Origin: Scatosoma sp045537295
Lineage (GTDB): Bacteria; Bacillota; Clostridia; Christensenellales; Borkfalkiaceae
Reading direction: 5' to 3'
DNA: 26,683 nucleotides
NCBI GenBank assembly: GCA_045537295.1
Contig: JAZSPG010000058.1
Location: 1-26,683, forward strand
Part shown: positions 1-6,776 of the stretch, piece by piece
How positions within the stretch are numbered: the first letter of the stretch is position 1
How the letters are laid out: the number at the start of each line of letters is the position of its first letter
Made by a program: the position numbers and the translations under genes
The notes under the pieces: model-generated
What the model was told of the DNA's origin: nothing
What the model saw: the letters and a program-made list of their open reading frames with translations, nothing else
The model's database searches: none

Positions 1-676
1 TAACAAGACCGATAGCTTTTGCTGCGCCCGTGGAGTTGGGAACGATGTTTGCAGCAGCTGCACGTGCACGACGGAAGTCGCCTTTTCTGTGAGGTCCGTC
101 AAGAACCATTTGGTCGCCCGTGTAAGCGTGAATGGTCGTCATATAACCCTTCTTAATCTTGCAAAGCTTGTTGAGGGTGTTCGCCATAGGCGCAAGGCAG
201 TTGGTCGTACAGGACGCAGCCGAGATGATGGTGTCGTTCTTGGTAAGCGTCTTTTCGTTTACGCTGTAAACGATAGTGGGAAGGTCGTTACCAGCGGGAG
301 CGGAAATAACGACTTTCTTCGCGCCTGCGTTGATGTGCGCTTGGCTCTTTGCCTTAGAGGTGTAGAAACCGGTACATTCAAGTACAACGTCTACGTTGAG
401 CTGACCCCAAGGGCAGTTGTTCGCGTCTTTTTCCGCGTAAATTTTGATGGTTTGACCGTTTACCGTGATAGTACCTGCTTCGTCGTCAGCCGAAACGGTG
501 TCTGCAAGCGCGTATCTGCCTTGTGCAGAGTCGTACTTGAGAAGATGCGCGAGCATCGAGGGGCTGGTAAGGTCGTTGATAGCAACGACTTCGTAGCCCT
601 CAGCACCGAACATTTGTCTGAAAGCAAGTCTACCGATACGGCCAAAGCCGTTGATTGCAACTTTTACGTTTGCCAT
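1..676 (-). CDS. gap: Glyceraldehyde-3-phosphate dehydrogenase, type I (3' end outside window)
   Basis: Catalyses the NAD-dependent oxidative phosphorylation of glyceraldehyde-3-phosphate in cytosolic glycolysis. The reverse strand encodes about 225 residues beginning MANVKVAINGFGRIGRLAF, which contains the NAD-binding NGFGRIGR motif. The active-site segment SCTTNCLAP has its catalytic Cys near residue 156, and the reading frame then runs off the left edge (GAAKAIGLV). The family is normally about 335 aa, so roughly a third is missing because of the window boundary, not because of a mutation. The start is the ATG at 676-674 with a strong GGAGGAA ribosome binding site at 690-684. A sigma-A promoter (767-795) and a 5' UTR hairpin precede it. 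The gene is divergent from the DUF898-like gene. Identification is firm. Confidence 0.97.
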   Translation of the reverse strand, partial: MANVKVAINGFGRIGRLAFRQMFGAEGYEVVAINDLTSPSMLAHLLKYDSAQGRYALADTVSADDEAGTITVNGQTIKIYAEKDANNCPWGQLNVDVVLECTGFYTSKAKSQAHINAGAKKVVISAPAGNDLPTIVYSVNEKTLTKNDTIISAASCTTNCLAPMANTLNKLCKIKKGYMTTIHAYTGDQMVLDGPHRKGDFRRARAAAANIVPNSTGAAKAIGLV

Positions 677-724
677 AATAAAGTTCCTCCGAGTATATTA
701 AAAATTTTTTTGTTTCGTTTTTTA

Positions 725-758
725 GACGAACGGAAAAAACCGACAATCCGTTTTCGTC
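725..758 (-). other. 5' UTR stem-loop of gap
   Basis: The arms GACG-AACGGA and TCCGTT-tt-CGTC surround a 12-nt loop, just downstream of the expected gap transcription start. A hairpin this close to the 5' end of a highly expressed glycolytic mRNA could protect the transcript from decay (inference). No T-run follows in the gap direction, so it is not a terminator. Confidence 0.45.
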
Positions 759-766
759 CGTATACT

Positions 767-795
767 ATTCTACCACACTTTTTTTCTTTCGTCAA
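767..795 (-). promoter_or_regulatory. Sigma-A promoter of gap
   Basis: On the reverse strand, TTGACG (795-790), a 17-bp spacer and TAGAAT (772-767). Spacing is ideal, and it lies about 90 nt upstream of the gap start codon. Confidence 0.8.
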
Positions 796-867
796 TAATT
801 TTGAGCGTTTTGCGCGAAAATTATTTCCAAGAATTTGAAATAATAATTTTTTCTCCGTCGGCAAGCG

Positions 868-896
868 TTGACAAACGAAAAAAATTAGTGTATACT
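868..896 (+). promoter_or_regulatory. Sigma-A promoter of the DUF898-like gene
   Basis: TTGACA (868-873), a 17-bp spacer and TATACT (891-896), ending 33 nt before the ATG at 930. It lies back to back with the gap promoter, whose -35 ends at 795. Confidence 0.85.
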
Positions 897-929
897 TATA
901 CTATAATTATTTTAAGGAGTGAAAATTTT

Positions 930-1478
930 ATGGCTAAGAAAGTAAAAGCAAACCCCAAAACCGGCAACCCCGGTACTTCGGAATTTAACGGCGGGTTATT
1001 TGGGCTTATCGGTATTTCGATTTTACAATTTTTACTTATCGTGTTTACGCTTACGCTGGGTACGGCTTGGGCGGTTTGTATGAAAATTCGCTGGTACGTA
1101 AGACATACCCGCGTGAACGGCAAACAGCTCGAATTTGACGGTAAAGGTATTCAGTTGTTCGGCAATTATATCAAATGGTTTATTCTCAGCGTGATTACCT
1201 TGGGTATTTACGCGTTCTGGTTGGGCATTAAAATGGAAAAGTGGAAGATGAAACATATCTTCTATAAAGAAGACGCGATGATGCAACCCGCTATGCCTAT
1301 GCAAAACGGCGGTTATCCCGTAATGCCTACGATGCCTATGCAACCGATGCAACCTATGCAACCTATGCAAATGCCTCAAATGCCCCAAGGCGCGCCGTTT
1401 GGATATCCTATGATGCCTCCCGTATCTTGTCCTTATCCGCAAATGCCTTACGGGTATCCCAACCAAACGAAAAACTAA
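930..1478 (+). CDS. DUF898 (YjgN-like) membrane protein with Met/Pro/Gln-rich C-terminal tail
   Basis: A predicted 182-aa membrane protein. One hydrophobic segment lies at about residues 22-50. A second at about 76-100 carries the family-like pattern 'LEFDGKGIQLFGNYIKWF...TLGIYAFW', typical of DUF898/YjgN. Full-length members have more membrane segments, so this is a short version. From about residue 118 the tail is low-complexity and dominated by Met, Pro and Gln, with tandem MQP units (MPMQPMQPMQPMQ) followed by YPMMPP/CPYPQMPYGYP-type runs. The start is the ATG at 930, preceded by AAGGAG with good spacing; the longer upstream reading frame crosses the promoter. The biochemical role of DUF898 is unknown. 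A monocistronic unit, with its own promoter and terminator. Confidence 0.75.
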   Translation: MAKKVKANPKTGNPGTSEFNGGLFGLIGISILQFLLIVFTLTLGTAWAVCMKIRWYVRHTRVNGKQLEFDGKGIQLFGNYIKWFILSVITLGIYAFWLGIKMEKWKMKHIFYKEDAMMQPAMPMQNGGYPVMPTMPMQPMQPMQPMQMPQMPQGAPFGYPMMPPVSCPYPQMPYGYPNQTKN

Positions 1479-1490
1479 TAGTACATAACC

Positions 1491-1529
1491 AAAGACCCTG
1501 TGCAAAATAACGGCACGGGGTCTTTTTTT
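1491..1529 (+). terminator. Rho-independent terminator after the DUF898-like gene
   Basis: The stem AAAGACCCTGTGC pairs with GCACGGGGTCTTT (one U-G wobble) around a short loop and is followed by a run of T. Confidence 0.9.
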
Positions 1530-1534
1530 CGTGC

Positions 1535-1569
1535 AAGTTTTGATAGGAAAAGAGGACAAGTTTTGACAG
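1535..1569. repeat. 12-bp direct repeat upstream of the MATE promoter
   Basis: AAGTTTTGATAG (1535-1546) recurs as AAGTTTTGACAG (1558-1569), one mismatch apart and 23 bp start to start. That is about two helical turns, immediately upstream of the -35 of the MATE promoter. This spacing suits a dimeric activator, but no regulator can be named. Confidence 0.4.
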
Positions 1570-1579
1570 TGGATTTTGC

Positions 1580-1608
1580 TTGAAGTTTTTATGGAAAAAT
1601 ATTATAAT
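1580..1608 (+). promoter_or_regulatory. Probable sigma-A promoter of the MATE gene
   Basis: TTGAAG (1580-1585), a 17-bp spacer and TATAAT (1603-1608). The leader to the ATG at 1725 would be about 110 nt. An alternative TTGACA at 1563 is too far from the -10. Confidence 0.65.
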
Positions 1609-1724
1609 ATATAATATGGAAAAAATATCATAAAACGCAAACAGAAAAAAACGATTTGTTATTGCAATCGCTTTGAAAGTTTGTTAAAATAATAAAAGCG
1701 GTATATTTTAAGATTTATAAGATT

Positions 1725-3203
1725 ATGAAAAAAACGGCAATAAAAAAACGGGATTTCACTGAGGGTAAAATCCTAAAAAAACTTATCCTATTCGCCGTTC
1801 CTTTGGCGCTGGCGTCCTTTATGCAAAAGCTGTTTCACGCGGCGGACGTAGCGGTTATCGGGCAGTTCGGCGGGTCGGTATACCAAGCCTCGATAGGCGC
1901 GACGGGTACGATTTCGAGTTTACTCGTCAATTTCTTCGTCGGGTTTAGCGTCGGGGTGAACGTCGCGATGGCGAACGCGCACGGCGCAAAGGACGAGGCG
2001 CGAAAGGAACGCGTTTTGCATACGGGTATAACGCTTGCGCTGATTGCGGGGGTTATCGTTACGGTTTTGGGGTTAACCCTTTCAAAACCTTTACTCAAAG
2101 CAATGAACACGCCCGAGGATATTATCGATTATGCGGGGCTGTATTTGACAGTCTGCTTTTTAGGTAAGCCCGCAACGCTCGTGTATAACTTCGGTTCGGC
2201 GATATTGCGCGCGGTGGGCGAATCCAAACGACCGCTGTATTATTTGTCCGTAGCGGGCGTTTTGAACGTCGTTATCAATATCGTGACGGTCGTGTTTTTC
2301 AAATGGCACGTGGTCGGCGTGGCGCTGGGTACGATTTTGTCTATGTATTTGGCGGCGGGTTGGGTGCTGATAGACCTTATCCGCGGGAAAGCGGGGGTAA
2401 AGCTTTCTTTCAAAAAATTGCGGATATATAAAAAAGAAAGCAAGAAAATTTTGCGTATCGGTTTGCCGATGGCAATCAATACCTCGCTGTTTTCCGTTTC
2501 CAACTTGCTCATTCAATCCAACGTGAACGCGTTCGGCAAAAACGCGATTGCAGGGAAATCGATTGCGGGGAATTTAGAGGAAATTATCGAAACCTTCGCC
2601 AGCGCGATTATGCACGGCGTCGTTACCTTCGTCGGTCAAAATCTCGGCGCGAAAAAGCAGTACCGCGTACATAGAATTATCGGTGCGGGGGTCGTGGCGT
2701 GCGCGGTTTGGTACGCGTTTTCAACGGCGGTGCTGTTGGCGTTCGGGCGGTATCTTTGTATGGTATTCAATTCGGACGAGGCCGTTATCGGCTGGGCAAT
2801 GCGACGGGTGCTGGTGATGGAGGTTTGGATGTTTACCACCATCGGCTCGAAAGCGTACGGCGGAGCGCTCAAAGGTATGGGCAAAACCCTCTTCCCGATG
2901 CTGACGAATTTGTTTTTCACCTGTATCGTGCGCGTGGGGTATCTGTCCTTTATCTACCCCAACCTGCCCGAGCAAACCTATGAAAGAATTTATATGATTT
3001 ACCCGATTACTTGGTTTTTATCGAGTTTCGTGCAAATTATCGTCTATTACGCCTTAGGCGCAAAGCACGGGCATTTCAAAAAACCCGTTTTGATTGCCCA
3101 ACCCCCGCAGGCTATGCCTACGGCGGAAATAAAGGAAACGGCGATTTGCGCGGAAACGGAGGTTGCGCCAACGAAAGAAAAAGAAGAAAACATAACGGAA
3201 TAA
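1725..3203 (+). CDS. MATE family multidrug/Na+ efflux transporter
   Basis: A 492-aa polytopic inner-membrane transporter. Its N-terminus (FTEGKILKKLILFAVPLALAS, split here by a short cytosolic lead) and the following 'DVAVIGQFGG...GATGTISSLLVNFFVGFSVGVNV' match the MATE/NorM-DinF fold. Two six-helix halves are visible, the second beginning near 'RIGLPMAINTSLFSVSNL' at about residue 245. The family exports cationic drugs or metabolites using Na+ or H+ gradients; the substrate here cannot be told. The last 40 residues are a charged Glu/Thr/Ala-rich cytosolic tail. No good Shine-Dalgarno precedes the ATG (only weak AAGA-like purines), and an in-frame stop lies about 35 nt upstream, so translation initiation is probably weak or regulated. 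Single-gene unit, terminator at 3212-3246. Confidence 0.93.
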   Translation: MKKTAIKKRDFTEGKILKKLILFAVPLALASFMQKLFHAADVAVIGQFGGSVYQASIGATGTISSLLVNFFVGFSVGVNVAMANAHGAKDEARKERVLHTGITLALIAGVIVTVLGLTLSKPLLKAMNTPEDIIDYAGLYLTVCFLGKPATLVYNFGSAILRAVGESKRPLYYLSVAGVLNVVINIVTVVFFKWHVVGVALGTILSMYLAAGWVLIDLIRGKAGVKLSFKKLRIYKKESKKILRIGLPMAINTSLFSVSNLLIQSNVNAFGKNAIAGKSIAGNLEEIIETFASAIMHGVVTFVGQNLGAKKQYRVHRIIGAGVVACAVWYAFSTAVLLAFGRYLCMVFNSDEAVIGWAMRRVLVMEVWMFTTIGSKAYGGALKGMGKTLFPMLTNLFFTCIVRVGYLSFIYPNLPEQTYERIYMIYPITWFLSSFVQIIVYYALGAKHGHFKKPVLIAQPPQAMPTAEIKETAICAETEVAPTKEKEENITE

Positions 3204-3211
3204 GCAAAGCG

Positions 3212-3246
3212 AAAAATAAAACGGTGTAAAAACTGTTTTATTTTTT
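3212..3246 (+). terminator. Terminator after the MATE gene
   Basis: AAATAAAACGGT pairs with ACTGTTTTATTT (12 bp including one G-U) around a 6-nt loop, followed by T residues. The stem is AT-rich but long. Confidence 0.7.
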
Positions 3247-3270
3247 ACTATTTTTTAGTGCTTTTATACA

Positions 3271-3298
3271 TTGTATAATAAAAAAATCGTGGTATACT
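3271..3298 (+). promoter_or_regulatory. Probable sigma-A promoter of the M81-M24 unit
   Basis: TTGTAT (3271-3276), a 16-bp spacer and TATACT (3293-3298), 36 nt before the M81 start codon. The -10 is strong and the -35 weaker. Confidence 0.6.
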
Positions 3299-3334
3299 TA
3301 AAGGGTAAAGCTTAAAAAGGAGAAAAACCAAGCA

Positions 3335-4726
3335 ATGAAAATTATCGTAGCGTCCTTTCAATGCGAATCCAACAGCAAGGCAAAGCTTCACCCGCAAAAA
3401 CACGATTTTGAGTATTTTTCAGGTGCGGATATTTTCAAAAAATTAGTCGTAAAAGAGGTGTTTGAAAAAAGCGGTTTTGAGGTCGTACCCGCTATCTACG
3501 CGGTGGCGTTACCCTCGGCGACGGTGGAAAAAGACACCTACGATTTTTACGCAAACCAAATTTTAGACACGGTCAAACAAAACCCCGATTGCGCGGGCGT
3601 GTTTATCTTTTTCCACGGTAGTATGGAAGTAGAAGAAATCGGGAGCGGGGAACTGTACTTATTAAAACAAATCCGTAAAATTGTGTCGAAAGATTGCCTG
3701 ATTGCGCTTTCTTTGGACGCGCACGCGAATATCACGGACGAGCTTTGTTCGTACGCGAATATTATCAGCGGGTTTAAGACCGTTCCGCATACCGACCAAG
3801 CCGAAACGCAAATGCGTAGCGCGAACGCTTTGGTGTATTGCTTGAAAAATAATATCAAACCTTACGCATATATGCAAAGAGTACCGTTCCTTTTGAAAAA
3901 CGATACCTTGCAAACGGCGTATGAACCGCTCAAAAGTTTAATCGAAGAAACGGTTGCGCTGGAAAAGACGGAGGAAATTTTCACCGCGAACCTGTTTTTA
4001 GGGCATTGTTGGATAGACGCGCCCAACACTTCGGCTTCGACGGTGGTTTGCGCGACGAGCGAAGCAAAGGCAGAAGAGGTGGCCAAAGATTTAGCCAACA
4101 AGCTTTGGGCGACGCGTAATTCGTATAAGTTTTTATGCGAGGCGGAACTGCCCGAAGAATGTGTAAAACGCGCAATCGAGGGCAAAGAAAAGCGTATCTT
4201 CATCACGGACAGCGGGGACAATACGACGGCTGGCGCGGAAGGGGATACGACGGGTATTTTGCGGTTGTTTTTAGAGAAAAACCCTACGAAAAAGACCTGC
4301 GTTGCGGGTATTACCGATTTTGATACCGTCAATAACTTTTGGAATAAAAAGGACGGCGAAGAGGTGTATTTGCAGGCGTTTGACAAAACTGGCGTTGTTA
4401 AATCCCACGGCGAAATTTTGGGTTGGACGAAAGAGATTATCGGTAGAAGTTTGACCGTTTCGTTCGGTAATGTAGATGCGGTATTCACCGAATACAGAAG
4501 TGCGTTTATCGAAAAGGGGAATTTTGACAAGGCGAACGTCGATTTGCTCTCTTACGAAATCGTCGTCGTCAAGCTTGGGTATTTGTTTACCGAATTAAAA
4601 CCGTTTGCCGATAGAGAATTGTTCGCCCTTTCCGACGGCGCGAGCTGTGTAGAGCTTGCAAGGCTCGGCTTAACGAAAATAATCCGTCCTATGTATCCCT
4701 TGGACGACTTCGAATTTAAGGCTTAA
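3335..4726 (+). CDS. M81 family (MlrC-like) metallopeptidase
   Basis: A 463-aa protein of the M81/MlrC family, named for microcystin-degrading MlrC, a zinc-dependent hydrolase of linear peptides. Family landmarks occur in order: N-terminal IVASFQCESN; FIFFHGSMEVEE; SLDAHANITDEL with putative metal ligands Asp128 and His130; TVPHTDQAET with His152; then the C-terminal-domain signature DSGDNTTAGAEGDTTG from Asp292. Length matches the family's two-domain arrangement. There is no signal peptide, so it should be cytosolic. AAGGAG lies 12 nt before the ATG, slightly long spacing. The M24 gene starts 29 nt downstream with its own ribosome binding site, so the two are probably cotranscribed for one catabolic or peptide-processing task. 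The substrate is unknown; most relatives are uncharacterised. Confidence 0.88.
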   Translation: MKIIVASFQCESNSKAKLHPQKHDFEYFSGADIFKKLVVKEVFEKSGFEVVPAIYAVALPSATVEKDTYDFYANQILDTVKQNPDCAGVFIFFHGSMEVEEIGSGELYLLKQIRKIVSKDCLIALSLDAHANITDELCSYANIISGFKTVPHTDQAETQMRSANALVYCLKNNIKPYAYMQRVPFLLKNDTLQTAYEPLKSLIEETVALEKTEEIFTANLFLGHCWIDAPNTSASTVVCATSEAKAEEVAKDLANKLWATRNSYKFLCEAELPEECVKRAIEGKEKRIFITDSGDNTTAGAEGDTTGILRLFLEKNPTKKTCVAGITDFDTVNNFWNKKDGEEVYLQAFDKTGVVKSHGEILGWTKEIIGRSLTVSFGNVDAVFTEYRSAFIEKGNFDKANVDLLSYEIVVVKLGYLFTELKPFADRELFALSDGASCVELARLGLTKIIRPMYPLDDFEFKA

Positions 4727-4755
4727 ATAAAAAATAAATAATAAGGAGATATATT

Positions 4756-5928
4756 ATGGCTTATTACAACAAACAAGAAACTCAAAACAGAGTGGCGAAA
4801 GTGGTGAAATTGCTCAACGATACGAACACCGATATCGCAATTATCTACTTCGACGAACTCAACGTGGCAAACGGCTGGTATTTGACGGGCTGGTGCGGTC
4901 AGTTTGAAAAGGGCGCGGTGCTCGTAGGTCGCGACGGAACGACGATGCTCCTCGGCGGTCCTGAAAGCGAACCGTTCGCAAAGCAAGACTCGGCAATCAC
5001 CGACGTTCGTTGCTTCCCCGTATTTATGGTGCCCGACGAAGAATATCCTTTGGCTACCATCATCAGCTTTTCCGATTTGTTCGCGGAACTTACGGCGAAA
5101 TTCCCCGTGAAAAAGGTGGGTCTTGTCGGCACGACGGATATGCCTTATGCGGTGCACGAGGACTTGGTAAAAGGGTTCGAGGGCTGTGAAATCGTGGACT
5201 TGACGGAAGATTATCTTAAATTCCGTTACGTAAAGAGCGACTGGGAAGTGGAACAGGCGCGCCAAGCTACCCAGCTTGCTTGCAAGGCGTATAAGGCGAT
5301 GGCGGAAAAGGTAAAGGCTGGCAACAAGGAATACGAAGTTGCGGCGGCGGGCGAGGCGGTTTGCCGTGAAAACGGTGCGGACAGCTTTGCATACAGAACG
5401 ATTGTCGGTAGCGGTATCCGTTCCAACGCGGTCGTGCCTACGGCAACGAATAAAGTGATGGAAAACGGCGAAATGGTAATGCTCGGGATTGCGCCCCGTA
5501 TCAACGGTTACGCGGGTACGTTCGGTCATACCGTTCCTGTAAGCGGTGAATACACCCTCGAACAAAGAAAGTGCCTTATCGATATGATTGAGGTGATGAA
5601 ACTCACCAAGAGTATGCTTAAAATCGGCAACACGGGCAGAGATATCGACGCGGTTGGCAGAAAGCTTTACGAAGAGGGCGGGTATTTGAGATACCTCGTT
5701 TGTCCGTTCGCGCACACTATGGGACTTATGGAAGCGGAAGCGCCTTTCTTTGGTCCGAACGGCGACGTGCCCCTTGAAAAGAATATGATTATCAACGTAG
5801 ACGTATCTTTCTTTGGACATCCTACCCTTCACGGTCTTAGAGTGGAAACCTGCTACGTGATTACCGAAAACGGTGCAGAACCTTTATGCCCTTGGTTTGA
5901 AGAAGAGCTTTTCAACTACGTAAAATAA
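4756..5928 (+). CDS. M24 family protein, creatinase/Xaa-Pro peptidase fold, metal ligands substituted
   Basis: A 390-aa protein with an N-terminal creatinase-type domain (about 1-150) and a C-terminal pita-bread domain (about 155-390). Active M24 peptidases bind two metals through Asp, Asp, His, Glu, Glu. At the first two sites this protein has Gly244 (in MLGIAPRINGY) and Thr255 (in GYAGTFGHTV) instead of Asp. His320 (FAHTMGLMEAE) and Glu364 (GLRVETCYV) are retained, and the fourth site is Asp349 (NVDVSFF). That pattern resembles creatinase-type, non-metal M24 enzymes acting on small C-N substrates more than aminopeptidases (inference). The ATG follows AAGGAGAT. It is downstream of and probably cotranscribed with the M81 gene. 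Family call is firm; peptidase activity is doubtful. Confidence 0.88.
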   Translation: MAYYNKQETQNRVAKVVKLLNDTNTDIAIIYFDELNVANGWYLTGWCGQFEKGAVLVGRDGTTMLLGGPESEPFAKQDSAITDVRCFPVFMVPDEEYPLATIISFSDLFAELTAKFPVKKVGLVGTTDMPYAVHEDLVKGFEGCEIVDLTEDYLKFRYVKSDWEVEQARQATQLACKAYKAMAEKVKAGNKEYEVAAAGEAVCRENGADSFAYRTIVGSGIRSNAVVPTATNKVMENGEMVMLGIAPRINGYAGTFGHTVPVSGEYTLEQRKCLIDMIEVMKLTKSMLKIGNTGRDIDAVGRKLYEEGGYLRYLVCPFAHTMGLMEAEAPFFGPNGDVPLEKNMIINVDVSFFGHPTLHGLRVETCYVITENGAEPLCPWFEEELFNYVK

Positions 5929-5931
5929 ATT

Positions 5932-6054
5932 AAAAATCCGTATATGCGTCGCAATACGGCGTTAAACTTGCGTTTTTTCTTGGTCGTTTACGCGTAGTAA
6001 ACTCCCTGCGAAAAAACCGCGTTTGCCTTGTCTTGCTCGCATCTGCGAATTTTT
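5932..6054. repeat. 123-nt near-palindromic hairpin element between M24 and ASRT genes
   Basis: Nested complementary arms run outward from the centre at about 5994. GTTTAC/GTAAAC close a 5-nt loop (5992-5996), then GG/CC, GTTTTTTC/GAAAAAAC, GCG/CGC, AAAC/GTTT, GGC/GCC, CAA/TTG, ATGCG/CGCAT, CG/CG, and AAAAAT/ATTTTT at 5932-5937 and 6049-6054. Small symmetric internal loops interrupt the arms. It fills almost the whole intercistronic space and encodes no ORF. It could be a MITE/REP-type mobile palindrome or a processed mRNA structure. Only one copy exists in this window. Confidence 0.7.
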
Positions 6055-6082
6055 ACGAATAATTAAATAAGGAGAAAAAATT

Positions 6083-6448
6083 ATGAAAAACGGAAAAAAG
6101 AACTGGGTATTTTGCGATGGCGATTTGCCCCCTCACGGCGACAACCCCGACTTTTTGGGTCACGAAGCGTTGATGATTACCAACGTTTCCAAAAAAGACG
6201 CGAAAATCACCATTAAGGTTATTTTCGAGGACAAACCGCCTTACGATAAAATCACTATCGATTTGCCTGCGGAAAGAACGACTTGCTTGCGTTTAGACTA
6301 TCCTATCGGCAAGGAACAGTATCAAATTCCTTTCGGGCAATACGCGCTCCATATCATTTCCAACGTACCCGTATGCGCTTGCTTTGGGCGTTTGGACGTA
6401 AGACAGACGAATATGGCGTATTACAGCTTAGCAGGCTATGCGTTTTAA
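6083..6448 (+). CDS. ASRT-family (sensory rhodopsin transducer-like) protein
   Basis: A 121-aa soluble beta-rich protein. It matches the family of Anabaena sensory rhodopsin transducer: N-terminal 'WVFCDGDLPPHGDN', central 'GHEALMITNVSKKDAKITI' and 'FEDKPPYDKI', 'PAERTTCLRLDYPIG', and C-terminal 'YALHIISNVPVCACFGRLDVRQ...YY'. Length equals the family's usual 120-130 aa. No rhodopsin gene is in the window. Most bacterial members lack a rhodopsin partner and are suspected to bind small ligands such as sugars; the actual role is unknown. AAGGAG precedes the ATG. It follows the M24 gene in the same direction across the 123-nt hairpin and ends before a strong terminator, so it may belong to the M81-M24 unit or be a separately tuned cistron. 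Confidence 0.82.
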   Translation: MKNGKKNWVFCDGDLPPHGDNPDFLGHEALMITNVSKKDAKITIKVIFEDKPPYDKITIDLPAERTTCLRLDYPIGKEQYQIPFGQYALHIISNVPVCACFGRLDVRQTNMAYYSLAGYAF

Positions 6449-6452
6449 TTAG

Positions 6453-6490
6453 CGATTGCCACGGCGCGCTTTGTGCGCCTCGCAACGACG
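6453..6490. repeat. Small palindromic interspersed repeat, GATTGCC...CTCGCAA type
   Basis: The sequence from GATTGCCACGG to CCTCGCAACGACG, with an inner GGCGC/GCGCC hairpin and outer TTGC/GCAA, looks like the widespread bacterial palindrome whose reverse complement reads roughly GTCATTGCGAG...GGCAATC. It sits between the ASRT stop codon and the terminator. Recognised by pattern memory; a genome-wide copy count would confirm it. Confidence 0.5.
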
Positions 6491-6499
6491 AAACGACAA

Positions 6500-6526
6500 A
6501 AAAGCTCACCGCAAGGTGAGCTTTTT
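6500..6526 (+). terminator. Terminator after the ASRT gene
   Basis: AAAAGCTCACC pairs perfectly with GGTGAGCTTTT around a GCAA tetraloop and ends in a T-run. It closes the 3335-6448 unit. The rest of the 328-bp gene-free stretch holds the palindromic repeat upstream and the ftsH promoter and leader downstream. Confidence 0.92.
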
Positions 6527-6632
6527 CCGTGCGGTGGGTGAAAATTTTGCGTGTATTCGACAAAACCGCGCTGAGAAATTGTGTAAAATATGTGAGAGTT
6601 TGTTAAATGTTTGAAAATAGCGATAGAAACGC

Positions 6633-6661
6633 TTGAAAAAGGTGTGCGTATATGCTAAAAT
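6633..6661 (+). promoter_or_regulatory. Sigma-A promoter of ftsH
   Basis: TTGAAA (6633-6638), a 17-bp spacer and TAAAAT (6656-6661), leaving a roughly 110-nt leader before the TTG start at 6777. Confidence 0.7.
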
Positions 6662-6776
6662 AGAAAGGTAATAATCGGATAATCCGTTTATTTTTCCTAA
6701 AAGCAGGGTATAAATAGGTATTGCATAAGGTTTTCAAGGCAAATTCACGCGAAAACTTTGTGAAAGGAGAAAAATT

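Noticed and set aside
89..838. 249-aa plus-strand open frame
   Set aside because: Antisense to gap and running through its promoter; composition is that of a shadow.
1032..1559. 175-aa minus-strand frame with LHRLHRLHR repeats
   Set aside because: Antisense of the MQP-repeat tail and the terminator; the repeat is only the complement.
4723..5832. 369-aa open frame on the minus strand
   Set aside because: It lies wholly antisense to the convincing M24 gene, has an Arg/His/Phe-rich composition typical of shadow frames, and matches no domain.
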